From a bacterium (GTDB lineage Bacteria; SZUA-79; Acidulodesulfobacterales; Acidulodesulfobacteraceae), in contig JAJZBN010000004.1 in assembly GCA_021798875.1 (NCBI GenBank), positions 53,342 through 117,341 on the forward strand: 64,000 nucleotides of DNA, written 5' to 3'. The notes under the pieces are model-generated. The model was not told the DNA's origin. It was given only the letters and a program-made list of their open reading frames with translations, and ran no database searches. The position numbers and the translations under genes were made by a program. This document shows, one piece after another, positions 15,821-23,922 of the stretch (position 1 is its first letter; every line of letters starts with the position of its first letter).

Positions 15821-15881
15821 GTAGGAGTCATTAGCCTTTTTGTCTTTATTAAGACAAGGCGATTAGGCAAACCCCATTGCC
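15821..15881 (-). promoter_or_regulatory. Fluoride riboswitch (crcB motif)
   Basis: Read on the minus strand: GGCAAUGGGGUUUGCC, UAAUC, a GCC...GGC stem capped by a UUGUC/GACAA hairpin, then UAAUGACUCCUAC. This matches the crcB-motif layout: the GGC-AUG start, the short first stem, the UAAUGA junction before the terminal CUCCUAC, and a pseudoknot GGGGU with ACUCC. The aptamer binds Mg2+-coordinated fluoride. It starts about 3 nt after the predicted transcription start and lies 82 nt upstream of the hyfC-like ATG, on the same strand. crcB-motif RNAs have been reported upstream of formate-hydrogenlyase-type genes as well as crcB and eriC. Confidence 0.88.
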
Positions 15882-15890
15882 TTTATTTTA

Positions 15891-15919
15891 ATTTTAGTAT
15901 ATGACTAATAAATTGTCAA
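15891..15919 (-). promoter_or_regulatory. Promoter of the fluoride-riboswitch operon
   Basis: On the minus strand: TTGACA (15919-15914), 17-bp spacer, TAAAAT (15896-15891). The predicted start near 15884 places the riboswitch aptamer at the very 5' end of the transcript. Confidence 0.72.
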
Positions 15920-15981
15920 TAAAAAACATAGCATAAAAAAACATAGCGTTAAAACCCTAACTATCTAAATAAAAGGTAAAT

Positions 15982-16010
15982 TTGATTAATTTATAAAATC
16001 GTTGTATATT
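15982..16010 (+). promoter_or_regulatory. Promoter of fxsA
   Basis: TTGATT (15982-15987), 17-bp spacer, TATATT (16005-16010). The predicted start falls on the ATG at 16017, suggesting a leaderless mRNA. The sequence nearly repeats the promoter at 6722-6750. Confidence 0.6.
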
Positions 16011-16016
16011 AAATTA

Positions 16017-16505
16017 ATGGGATTATTTGGAAAAATTTTTTTTGCGGTTATAATATATTTATTTTTAGAAATTTACGTATTTATTGAAGTTGCTGAAAAA
16101 ATAGGATTTCTTTCGGCAAGCGGTCTTTTAATTTTTTTCAGCATTGCAGGCTATATAATAACAAAAAAAATAAAATATATCGCTTTCCAAAATGCCGTTG
16201 CCGATATAAGTAACGGAAAAATTTTAAATAAAAATTTAATTAAATCTATAGCTTTTTTTATCTCAGGGATATTGTTTTTTATTCCAGGGTTTATTAGCGA
16301 TTTTATTGCGCTCCTTTTTTTAATTCCTTTTTTAAATTACTATATAATTTATTTTATATTTAAATATTTTAAAAATAGGATAAAAGGTAATTTTTATACT
16401 TATTATCATTTCAATAATGCGACATACGAATATAAAGCAGACGAAGAATCAACTTGCAGCAAACTTCCTGAGTTAGAAAATAAAGAGGATTCTAATAAAA
16501 ATTAG
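16017..16505 (+). CDS. fxsA: FxsA family membrane protein
   Basis: About 162 residues with three to four predicted helices and the FxsA pattern of short hydrophobic segments with a central ISGILFFIPGFISD, followed by a polar C-terminal tail. In E. coli FxsA overproduction relieves phage T7 exclusion by the F plasmid; the normal role is unknown. I prefer the ATG at 16017 over a TTG at 16002, because the -10 element overlaps the latter. No ribosome-binding site is visible. The stop codon overlaps the convergent rph stop by 4 nt. Confidence 0.8.
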   Translation: MGLFGKIFFAVIIYLFLEIYVFIEVAEKIGFLSASGLLIFFSIAGYIITKKIKYIAFQNAVADISNGKILNKNLIKSIAFFISGILFFIPGFISDFIALLFLIPFLNYYIIYFIFKYFKNRIKGNFYTYYHFNNATYEYKADEESTCSKLPELENKEDSNKN

Positions 16506-17230
16506 ATTGCCATATTATATATCGCCTCATTCTGTAATTTCGTGATTTTTGCGGCCGCCCTTTTTGAAAGGTCATAAAGTTTCCGAAGAACTTCAAACTC
16601 TATAGGTGTTTTTTCGGCGCATCCCTGAATTTCGATAATTTTTTGACTGCCCGTCAGTATAAAATTAAAATCCAGATCGGCTGTCGAATCTTCCGAATAA
16701 TCCAAATCTACCAGAATTCTTTCGTTTACTATGCCTATGCTTATTGCGGCGACGGAATCGTAAAACGGCATTTTTTCGATTTTTTCCTGTTTTATAAGAT
16801 TTAAAAACGCTAAGTGTGCGGCTACATAAGCGCCGTTTATGGAAGCAGTCCTTGTTCCGCCGTCGGCGCTTATAACGTCGCAGTCTATCAGTATGGTAAT
16901 TCCCGGAAAATATGAAAAATTAATAACCGACCTGAGCGATCTGCCGATTAACCTCTGTATCTCCTGTGCTCTTCCGTTAACTTTTCCTTTAGAAGAATCC
17001 CTCGGTATTCTGCTTTGCGCTGATCGCGGAAGCATCGAATATTCCGCCGTAAGCCAACCCTCTTCTTTATCTTTTAAAAACGGCGGCACCTTATAATCTA
17101 CGGATGCGGTACATATTACTTTTGTGTCTCCGGTTTCTACTAAACATGAACCTTCGGCATATTTCATGTAACCAGGAGTAATAATCATTGGCCTCATTTC
17201 ATCGTCAGCTCTGTTGTTATTTCTTAACAT
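16502..17230 (-). CDS. rph: Ribonuclease PH
   Basis: A 242-residue protein with hallmarks of RNase PH: an N-terminal RPMIITPGYMKYAEGS, SADGGTRTASINGA for the phosphate-binding region, and LDYSEDSTADLDFNF near the catalytic Asp residues. It trims 3' ends of tRNA precursors using phosphate. Length is normal. It is the last gene of a long minus-strand cluster and starts 2 nt after the stop of the TusA-like selenoprotein gene, so it is probably cotranscribed with it. Confidence 0.94.
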   Translation of the reverse strand: MLRNNNRADDEMRPMIITPGYMKYAEGSCLVETGDTKVICTASVDYKVPPFLKDKEEGWLTAEYSMLPRSAQSRIPRDSSKGKVNGRAQEIQRLIGRSLRSVINFSYFPGITILIDCDVISADGGTRTASINGAYVAAHLAFLNLIKQEKIEKMPFYDSVAAISIGIVNERILVDLDYSEDSTADLDFNFILTGSQKIIEIQGCAEKTPIEFEVLRKLYDLSKRAAAKITKLQNEAIYNMAI

Positions 17231-17232
17231 TT

Positions 17233-17496
17233 TTATTTATTCTCCCAATTTTTATTTTTTATGAAAAATACGTAGAGGTCTTTTAAGTTTAACGCATTTA
17301 GCAGCTGCACTCCCAGCAATGAGCACAGAGCAGGTATATCGTTTAGCATTGAATCCTTATCGGAAATTACCGTCAATATATCGTTTTGATTTAACGCTTT
17401 AAGTTTATGGACGACCGCCCATACAGGAGGGCCTCAGCAAAGTCCTCTGATATCTAGTGCGTTAACGCCGTAATTTAAACACTGTTTGTTCTCCAT
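17233..17496 (-). CDS. TusA/SirA-like selenoprotein (in-frame UGA = Sec)
   Basis: An 87-codon gene interrupted only by one UGA at codon 21 (17436-17434). The family signature of TusA-like proteins is D-x-R-GL-x-C-P-x-P; here the sequence is LDIRGLC-UGA-GPPVWAVVHKL, so the UGA falls exactly on the conserved catalytic Cys and is followed by P and V at the expected places. A hairpin resembling a bacterial SECIS starts 11 nt after the UGA. An AAGGAG ribosome-binding site lies 7-8 nt before the ATG, and both sides of the UGA are in one frame. TusA-like proteins carry sulfur (or selenium) as persulfide-type groups. It sits between nusB and rph. Confidence 0.85.
17407..17436 (-). promoter_or_regulatory. 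SECIS-like element
   Basis: In the mRNA: UGA, an 11-nt spacer (GGCCCUCCUGU), then the stem AUGGGC/GUCCAU closing a GGUC tetraloop (one G-U pair). The 11-nt distance and the loop GU are features of the E. coli fdhF SECIS recognised by SelB. It is positioned to decode the UGA at codon 21 of the TusA-like gene. Confidence 0.78.
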
Positions 17497-17545
17497 TTTT
17501 ACTCCTTTTAATTTGATTAATTAAGTTTTTATCTGCCGAATTAAC

Positions 17546-18007
17546 TTATTTAACCTTTATCGCCGCATCTAAAATACCGTTAATAAAAGCCGGGGATTCG
17601 TCGTTTCCAAATTTTTTTGCTATTTCTACGGCCTCGTTAATAACTACGTTTTTTGGAGTTTCAGGTGCGAAAATAATCTCATAAATAGAAAGTCTTAATA
17701 AATTTCTGTCAATGCGGGACATTCTTTCTATGCTCCAATTTTTGGAAATATTTTTTATTACTTCGTCGATTTTTTTTAAATTTATCAGCGTTCCTTTAAC
17801 TATGGAAGAAAAAAAGTCGAATATTTCCGCCGTATCTTTCTTTTTATTTAAGTCTTCTTTTGCCTTTATAAATCCGTCTCTCTTTAGGCTTTCCACGGCA
17901 AAATCGTTATAAAATCTGCTTATTTTATAATCTAAGTTGCTTATATCGCCGTCTTCTTCATATAAAAATTGCAGCGCCAGCTCTCTTGCTTTTCTTCTTT
18001 TGGTCAT
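17546..18007 (-). CDS. nusB: Transcription antitermination factor NusB
   Basis: A 153-residue all-helical protein with the NusB pattern: an N-terminal RRKARELALQFLYE, a middle SRIDRNLLRLSIYEI, and a C-terminal VVINEAVEIAKKFG followed by FINGILD. NusB binds boxA RNA with S10 in rRNA antitermination. ribH-nusB is a common pair and they are 18 nt apart here. Length is normal. Confidence 0.94.
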   Translation of the reverse strand: MTKRRKARELALQFLYEEDGDISNLDYKISRFYNDFAVESLKRDGFIKAKEDLNKKKDTAEIFDFFSSIVKGTLINLKKIDEVIKNISKNWSIERMSRIDRNLLRLSIYEIIFAPETPKNVVINEAVEIAKKFGNDESPAFINGILDAAIKVK

Positions 18008-18025
18008 ATACGGCTTATTTTATTT

Positions 18026-18511
18026 TCAGCTCTTCTTAATTTTTGCATAAAGACTTGCCATTTCGACCGCAGACATTGCGGCATCGAAACCTTTGTTGCC
18101 CATCTTGGTTCCGGCGCGCGATATAGCCTGCTCGATTGATTCGGCGGTTATAATTCCGTAACTTACCGGAACGTTATAATGAATCGAAAGTTCGGAAATT
18201 AATTTAGTAACTTGATTAGATAAGAGGTCGAAATGTGTAGTTTCGCCTCTTATTAAAGTTCCTAAGCATATTACGGCGTCAAATTTTTTTGATTCCAGCA
18301 GCATTTTTACCGCCATAGGAATTTCAAACGCACCAGGAACTTTTACGACGGAAACGTTATCATCCGCAGCGCCCGCTCTTTTAAGATAATCTAAAGCTCC
18401 CGACAAAAGTTTGCCGTTAATAAAATCGTTGAATCTCGATATAACTATACCGAACTTAAAACCGGCGGCTTTAAGCTCTCCTTCGATCAAATTAAAACCG
18501 TGCATTCCCAT
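18026..18511 (-). CDS. ribH: 6,7-dimethyl-8-ribityllumazine synthase
   Basis: A 161-residue protein of the lumazine synthase family, which condenses 5-amino-6-ribitylaminouracil with dihydroxybutanone phosphate in riboflavin synthesis. The motifs VISRFNDFI, VPGAFEIP, LGTLIRGETTHFD (with the catalytic His) and the C-terminal region with AGTKMGNKGFDAA are present. It follows ribBA by 43 nt within the rib operon. Confidence 0.95.
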   Translation of the reverse strand: MGMHGFNLIEGELKAAGFKFGIVISRFNDFINGKLLSGALDYLKRAGAADDNVSVVKVPGAFEIPMAVKMLLESKKFDAVICLGTLIRGETTHFDLLSNQVTKLISELSIHYNVPVSYGIITAESIEQAISRAGTKMGNKGFDAAMSAVEMASLYAKIKKS

Positions 18512-18554
18512 TGCATACTCCCTTAAATTAAATAATTAAATTATACTTATAGTT

Positions 18555-19760
18555 TTACTTAATTTTCAACAGATGTCCCATCTTTTCTTTTTTAGTTTCA
18601 AGATAGTGTTTATTAGTTTCGTTAGGGCATATCTCTATGGGAACCCTTTCGACTACGCTTAGTCCGTATCCTTCAAGCCCTATTATTTTTTTCGGATTAT
18701 TAGTCATAAGCCTCATTTTACCTACTCCGATATCGACCAAAATCTGAGCGCCGACGCCGTATTCCCTTAAATCGGCCTTAAATCCCAATTTTTCGTTGGC
18801 TTCGACGGTATCGTAACCTTCATCTTGAAGATTATACGCTTTTAATTTATTTACCAAGCCTATTCCCCTGCCTTCCTGCATTAAATAAAGTATTACGCCT
18901 TTACCTTCCTCGTCTATCATTTTCATGGCCGTCTTTAACTGATCTCCGCAGTCGCACCTCATAGATCCGAAAATATCTCCCGTAAGACACTGCGAATGTA
19001 CTCTTACCAAAACGGGCTCGTCTTTGTTAATTTCTCCTTTTACCAAGGCTATATGCTCTTTAAAGTCTATATCGTTAGAATAAGCAATAATTTTGAAATC
19101 ACCGGCAAATTCGGTAGGGATTTTCGATTCGACAAGCCGCTTAACGTGTTTTTCATGTTTTAACCTGTAATTTATCAAATCTTTAATGGTTAAAATTTTA
19201 ATATCGAATTTTTTTGAAAAATCTATTAAATCAGGCATTCTCGCCATAGTTCCATCGTCGTGCATTATTTCGCATATAACTCCATAGGGCTTTAAACCTG
19301 CTATTCGTGCTATATCTATAGAGCCTTCGGTCTGTCCTGTCCTTGTGAGTACGCCTCCGTTTTTACCCCTAAGAGGAAAAATATGACCGGGTCTTACCAA
19401 GTCGGATGGTTTTGCATCGTCCTTTATAGCAGTTAATATTGTTTTCGCCCTGTCGTGCGCGGATATGCCGGTCGTAACCCCTTCTTTAGCTTCTATCGAA
19501 ACCGTAAACGCAGTAGTAAATTTTGACTCGTTATTAACCACCATAGGCGGAAGGTCTAAACTATCTGCTTTTTCTTCGGTAAGCGTTAGGCATATTAATC
19601 CGCGCGCGTATTTAGTCATAAAATTAATTGCTTCGGGCGTAACCATCTCGGCTGCCATGGTAAGATCGCCCTCGTTTTCCCTATCCTCGTCATCGACGAG
19701 TATAATCATTTTACCTTTTTTTATATCTGCGGCCGCCTCTTCTACCGTAGCTAAACTCAT
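18555..19760 (-). CDS. ribBA: Bifunctional DHBP synthase / GTP cyclohydrolase II
   Basis: A 401-residue fusion. The N-terminal half (about 1-200) is RibB, with [11 protein letters not shown] and GHIFPLR; it makes 3,4-dihydroxy-2-butanone 4-phosphate from ribulose 5-phosphate. The C-terminal half is RibA, with the zinc site [15 protein letters not shown], the catalytic MQEGRGIGL and the closing LMTNNP motif; it opens the GTP ring. Both active sites look complete. A GGAG ribosome-binding site precedes the ATG. It lies between ribE and ribH. Confidence 0.95.
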   Translation of the reverse strand: MSLATVEEAAADIKKGKMIILVDDEDRENEGDLTMAAEMVTPEAINFMTKYARGLICLTLTEEKADSLDLPPMVVNNESKFTTAFTVSIEAKEGVTTGISAHDRAKTILTAIKDDAKPSDLVRPGHIFPLRGKNGGVLTRTGQTEGSIDIARIAGLKPYGVICEIMHDDGTMARMPDLIDFSKKFDIKILTIKDLINYRLKHEKHVKRLVESKIPTEFAGDFKIIAYSNDIDFKEHIALVKGEINKDEPVLVRVHSQCLTGDIFGSMRCDCGDQLKTAMKMIDEEGKGVILYLMQEGRGIGLVNKLKAYNLQDEGYDTVEANEKLGFKADLREYGVGAQILVDIGVGKMRLMTNNPKKIIGLEGYGLSVVERVPIEICPNETNKHYLETKKEKMGHLLKIK

Positions 19761-19826
19761 AATCGGTCATCTCCTTTTTTTTAGCGCAACTCAATACCAC
19801 ACTTAATATATATACAATGCAATTTT

Positions 19827-20528
19827 TTAAATAAACCCGTTTTCGGCTAAAAATTCCGCCGTCACGGCTCCTGCTTTGCCGTAGCCGCTTCCTTCTTTGA
19901 CAGCGTTACCTTCGTCGCCGAGGATAAGTTTTGACGCTCCTAAATCGTTTAAACGGCTGACGACCGTTCTTTCTATTATGTCGGATTCGATATTTACGTA
20001 ATCGCCGGTATTTTTATAATTCAGATTAGTTTCTCTATACGTTAAAGGAATGATGCTGACTAAAAATGTATCGCCTTTAACGCCGTTGACCGTAAGGCTG
20101 ATTCCGTCAATAGACACCGAACCTTTTGCGATTATGTACTTTTCTAAATTGTCGTCTATCGAATGCGTTATTTTTATGCCGATTATTATAGAGTTGCCGA
20201 TTTTTTTGGTTTCGGTTATTTTCCCTATGCCGTCTATGTGACCTAGAACAAAATGTCCGGAGATATCCGAATTAACCGAAAGAGCAGGTTCTATATTTAC
20301 GGCTTCGTTAATTTTCAAGTATTTTAACGCGGATGCGTTAAACGTCGCTGGCGTATAATCGAAAGATAAAACCGGATAAGCTATTTTTTTCACCGTAAGA
20401 CAGACTCCGTTAACCGAAATACTCTGCCCCGTATATGCGTTTTTCCCTGCGCCTTTTACGGCTATTGAAATAACGCCTCCGCCTACAGATTTAACTTTCC
20501 CAAGCTCTTTTATTATGCCGGTAAACAT
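19827..20528 (-). CDS. ribE: Riboflavin synthase alpha chain
   Basis: A 233-residue protein starting with the invariant MFTGIIKELG and containing two lumazine-binding repeats (each with a VNGVCLTV or IDGISLTV segment and a GHIDG or related motif). It dismutates two ribityllumazines into riboflavin. The C-terminus is about 20 residues longer than many homologues and ends TAEFLAENGFI. Part of the operon ribD-ribE-ribBA-ribH. Confidence 0.93.
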   Translation of the reverse strand: MFTGIIKELGKVKSVGGGVISIAVKGAGKNAYTGQSISVNGVCLTVKKIAYPVLSFDYTPATFNASALKYLKINEAVNIEPALSVNSDISGHFVLGHIDGIGKITETKKIGNSIIIGIKITHSIDDNLEKYIIAKGSVSIDGISLTVNGVKGDTFLVSIIPLTYRETNLNYKNTGDYVNIESDIIERTVVSRLNDLGASKLILGDEGNAVKEGSGYGKAGAVTAEFLAENGFI

Positions 20529-20588
20529 AAAATATACATAGTCCTAAAATTTAATATATTTGCAATTCTTATGCTACAATATAGCAGT

Positions 20589-21767
20589 TTAAGCAAATTC
20601 GGGATAATACGATAAAAATACATCGTCTTTAATTTTTTTCACGGTTAAACTTGAAAAATTAATTTTTTCGTTAAAATCTAAATTTAGCCGTCCAAACAGA
20701 TCTAACCCGTTTTTTCTTCCTAAAAAATGAGGCGTAACGTTAAAAATTAACTTATCGCAAAATCTTTCTTTTATTAGCGAACTAAAAAGTTCAGGACCGG
20801 CTTCGACTAATATTCCCGTTATTTTTAAATCTCCGCATTTTTTAAAAACTAAATCAAGGTTTAATAATTTTTTACCTTCTTTAATATTATAATATACATC
20901 CGTTATAATTGCACCTTTTTCTTCTAAACGTTTTTTTCTTTCGGCTTTTTTTTCGTCGTAATCGATTGAAGTAAAAATTAATACGTCTCCGTGACTTTCA
21001 AAAATTTTTGAATTAGGAGGGGTTTTTAAATCCGAATCTAAAACTATTTTAGTCCATTTTTTTTTTATAAATTTTTCTTTAATGCCGAATTTATTTATTC
21101 TAACGTCCAACATAGGATCGTCTTTAATAAGCGTATTAACGGAAATCATTATTGCGTCGTTTATAAATCTGATATAATGCGTATATTCCAAAGATTTAGT
21201 CGATGATATGTATATTTTCTCGGTATCGGTTTTATATCCTATATTTCCGTCCAAAGTAACAGCATCTTTTACGGTTATAAAAGGCAGACCCGTAGTTATA
21301 TATTTAAAAAAAATTTCATTTATCTGTTTGGCTTCTTTCGAAAGAACTCCGTCTTTTACTTCAATACCGTTATTTATTAAATATTCCAATCCTTTTCCGG
21401 ATACCAAAGGATTAGGATCTTTAATCGCCGATACCACTCTTTTTATTCCCGAATCTTTAATTTTATGCGCGCAAGGAGGGGTTTTACCGAAATGGCTGCA
21501 AGGCTCTAACGTTACGTATATAGTAGCGCCTTCGGCATCTTTTCCGGCATTATTTAAAGCTATAACTTCCGCATGGGGCTGACCCGCTTTTTCGTGAAAT
21601 CCTTCGCCGACTATGATACCGTTCTTAACTACTACGGCTCCGACGGCAGGATTAGGTGAAGTCAATCCTTGACCCTTTTTTGCAAGATTTAAAGCCCTGG
21701 ATATAAAATATTCGTCTTCGTCGTCTGTGTGTTTATTAAGATTTTTTTTTGATGAGTTCGGAGACAT
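20589..21767 (-). CDS. ribD: Bifunctional riboflavin deaminase/reductase
   Basis: A 392-residue protein. The N-terminal deaminase domain has the zinc site HAEVIAL and CSHFGKTPPCAHKI; the C-terminal reductase domain begins near 165 (PFITVKDAVTLDGNIG) and ends with the LVEAGPEL motif. It performs two successive steps in riboflavin synthesis. The ATG lies within nrdR (32-nt overlap); the first 20 residues are polar and poorly conserved, so a later non-ATG start is possible. Confidence 0.92.
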   Translation of the reverse strand: MSPNSSKKNLNKHTDDEDEYFISRALNLAKKGQGLTSPNPAVGAVVVKNGIIVGEGFHEKAGQPHAEVIALNNAGKDAEGATIYVTLEPCSHFGKTPPCAHKIKDSGIKRVVSAIKDPNPLVSGKGLEYLINNGIEVKDGVLSKEAKQINEIFFKYITTGLPFITVKDAVTLDGNIGYKTDTEKIYISSTKSLEYTHYIRFINDAIMISVNTLIKDDPMLDVRINKFGIKEKFIKKKWTKIVLDSDLKTPPNSKIFESHGDVLIFTSIDYDEKKAERKKRLEEKGAIITDVYYNIKEGKKLLNLDLVFKKCGDLKITGILVEAGPELFSSLIKERFCDKLIFNVTPHFLGRKNGLDLFGRLNLDFNEKINFSSLTVKKIKDDVFLSYYPEFA

Positions 21768-22194
21768 TTTCGTATAACTCGTTTATATCTTTAAAGGAAA
21801 GATAAACTGATGCAAACCGGACATAGCTTATTGCATCCAAATTTTTTAATTTATCTAAGACATGCTTTCCTATTTCTTCGCTTTTTATCTCTTTTAAATT
21901 CGTTTCCTCGAACCATTTCTCTATGGAAATTACTATTTCTTCAATGTTGCGGTACGGAACGGGTCTTTTCTCGCATGCCTTTATCAAACCGCTTAGAACT
22001 TTTTGCCTGTCGAACGATTCCCTTCTTCCATCTTTTTTAATTATTAAGGGAGATGAAGAAATAACGGTTTCTAAAGTCGTAAACCTTTTTCCGCAGACGT
22101 TACACTGTCTTTTTCGTTTAGTTGATCTTCCGTCTTTCGATATTCTCGAATCTACGACTTTATCGTCGTCGTTAAGGCAAAAAGGGCATTTCAT
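21736..22194 (-). CDS. nrdR: Transcriptional repressor NrdR
   Basis: A 152-residue protein with an N-terminal zinc ribbon (CPFC...CNVC, with [17 protein letters not shown] between) and an ATP-cone domain ([16 protein letters not shown] onward). NrdR represses ribonucleotide reductase genes according to ATP/dATP levels. It overlaps glyA by 4 nt upstream and ribD by 32 nt downstream, an order (glyA-nrdR-ribD) common in bacteria. Confidence 0.95.
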   Translation of the reverse strand: MKCPFCLNDDDKVVDSRISKDGRSTKRKRQCNVCGKRFTTLETVISSSPLIIKKDGRRESFDRQKVLSGLIKACEKRPVPYRNIEEIVISIEKWFEETNLKEIKSEEIGKHVLDKLKNLDAISYVRFASVYLSFKDINELYENVSELIKKKS

Positions 22195-23441
22195 AATAAT
22201 GTTTCATACAGCGGGAACTTGGCGCATAAAGCATGCACTTCTTGTTTTATATCGTTTTTTACGGTTTCGTCGCCCGGATTTTTTAGAACTTCTACTATAA
22301 ATTCGCCTATTTTAACCATCTCGTTTTCCTTCATGCCCCTCGTAGTAACTGCAGGAGTGCCTATCCTTATTCCGCTTGTAACGAAAGGAGATCTTTCGTC
22401 GAAAGGAATCTTGTTTTTATTTACGGTTATTCCTACTTCATCGAGCAATGCTTCCGCCTGTTTGCCGGTCATTTCCGATTTTCTGAAATCTACAAGCATC
22501 AGGTGATTATCCGTACCGCCGGATATCAAAGAAAAACCGTTACTTTGAAGCGTATTGGCAAGAGCAGCGGCATTAAACACTACCTGTCTCTGATAATTTT
22601 TAAAATTTTCGCTTAAAGCTTCCTTGAAAGCCACAGCTTTTGCGGCAATTACATGCTCGAGCGGACCGCCCTGAATTCCTGGAAATATTGCGGAATTAAG
22701 CTCCTTTTCGTATTTAGCCTTGGCAAGTATGATTCCCCCTCTGGGGCCTCTAAGCGTCTTATGCGTCGTCGTAGTTACGAAATCGGCATAAGGCACCGGG
22801 TTTGGATGAAGATCCGCCGCTACTAATCCAGCTATGTGAGCCATATCGACCATAAGATAGCACCCTGCTTCATCAGCTATATCCCTGAATTTTTTAAAAT
22901 CTATAATTCTGGGATATGCGCTTGCGCCGGCTATTATCATCTTAGGTTTATTTTCTAAGGCTATTTTTCTTAATTCTTCATAGTCTATAGTCTCCGTAGA
23001 TTTGTTTACTCCGTAAGGGATAATATTGAAATATTTACCGGAAAAATTTACGGAGCTTCCGTGAGTTAAATGCCCTCCGTGTGATAAATCCATTCCGAGA
23101 ACGGTATCTCCTGGTTTTAAAAAAGCGTAAAATATAGCCATATTCGCCTGAGACCCCGAATGAGGCTGAACGTTTGCATATTCGGCGTTAAATATTTTTT
23201 TAATTCTGTCTATTGCTAGCTGTTCTATATCGTCTATGTAACCGCATCCGCCGTAATATCTTTTTTTTGGATATCCTTCAGCATATTTGTTCGTTAAAAC
23301 CGATCCCTGAGCCTGCATAACAGCAGTAGATACAAAATTTTCCGAAGCTATCAATTCCAATGAATTTCTCTGTCTGTTAACTTCTTTTTTTATAAACTCG
23401 TAAACTTCGATGTCCGTTTCTTCAAGATTTTTTAAATCCAA
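22191..23441 (-). CDS. glyA: Serine hydroxymethyltransferase
   Basis: A 416-residue PLP enzyme converting serine and tetrahydrofolate to glycine and methylene-THF. Motifs: [10 protein letters not shown] at the N-terminus, [24 protein letters not shown] and the PLP-lysine segment [14 protein letters not shown]. Full length with no anomalies. It lies between rpiB and nrdR. Confidence 0.97.
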   Translation of the reverse strand: MDLKNLEETDIEVYEFIKKEVNRQRNSLELIASENFVSTAVMQAQGSVLTNKYAEGYPKKRYYGGCGYIDDIEQLAIDRIKKIFNAEYANVQPHSGSQANMAIFYAFLKPGDTVLGMDLSHGGHLTHGSSVNFSGKYFNIIPYGVNKSTETIDYEELRKIALENKPKMIIAGASAYPRIIDFKKFRDIADEAGCYLMVDMAHIAGLVAADLHPNPVPYADFVTTTTHKTLRGPRGGIILAKAKYEKELNSAIFPGIQGGPLEHVIAAKAVAFKEALSENFKNYQRQVVFNAAALANTLQSNGFSLISGGTDNHLMLVDFRKSEMTGKQAEALLDEVGITVNKNKIPFDERSPFVTSGIRIGTPAVTTRGMKENEMVKIGEFIVEVLKNPGDETVKNDIKQEVHALCAKFPLYETLL

Positions 23442-23465
23442 TTTATTTCACCTTTTTAAATATTT

Positions 23466-23915
23466 TTATATATTGAGTTTCTCTATAGAGCTTATTTTAT
23501 TAATTCTGTTTTCATGTCTGCCGCCTTCATACTTTGCCGACATGAACCTGTCTATAAATCTTAATGCTTCCGTCGGGGTGGTAGTCCTTCCCCCCATAGT
23601 TATTATATTGGCGTTATTATGCTCTTTCGCAACCTGAGAAGTATATTCGTCATGGACTAATGCCGCCCTGATACCGTCGACTTTATTCGCCGTTATTTCC
23701 ATTCCTATTCCGGTACCGCATACTAGTATTCCGAAAGAATTTTTATCTTTATCTTCTTTTACTTTTTCGGCTACTTTCAATGCATAATCAGGATAATCTA
23801 CGCTTTTTAAAGAATCAGTCCCAAGATCGAGATACTTTAGTCCCTTTTTTTCAAGCGCATCTTTTATAGATTCTTTTAATTCAAAACCGGCATGGTCAGA
23901 ACCTAAATATATCAT
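23466..23915 (-). CDS. rpiB: Ribose 5-phosphate isomerase B
   Basis: A 149-residue sugar-phosphate isomerase of the RpiB/LacAB family. It begins MIYLGSDHAGFELKE with the substrate-binding Asp-His, and has the catalytic Cys in GILVCGTGIGMEI and the NVDGIRAAL-type motif (NKVDGIRAALV). It interconverts ribose and ribulose 5-phosphates, supplying ribulose 5-phosphate that RibBA in the same cluster uses. Confidence 0.95.
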   Translation of the reverse strand: MIYLGSDHAGFELKESIKDALEKKGLKYLDLGTDSLKSVDYPDYALKVAEKVKEDKDKNSFGILVCGTGIGMEITANKVDGIRAALVHDEYTSQVAKEHNNANIITMGGRTTTPTEALRFIDRFMSAKYEGGRHENRINKISSIEKLNI

Positions 23916-23922
23916 TTATATA

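Noticed and set aside
20529..23465. FMN riboswitch controlling the rib genes.
   Set aside because: The rib genes lie inside a tightly packed operon; no gap is large enough and no RFN-like conserved segments were seen.
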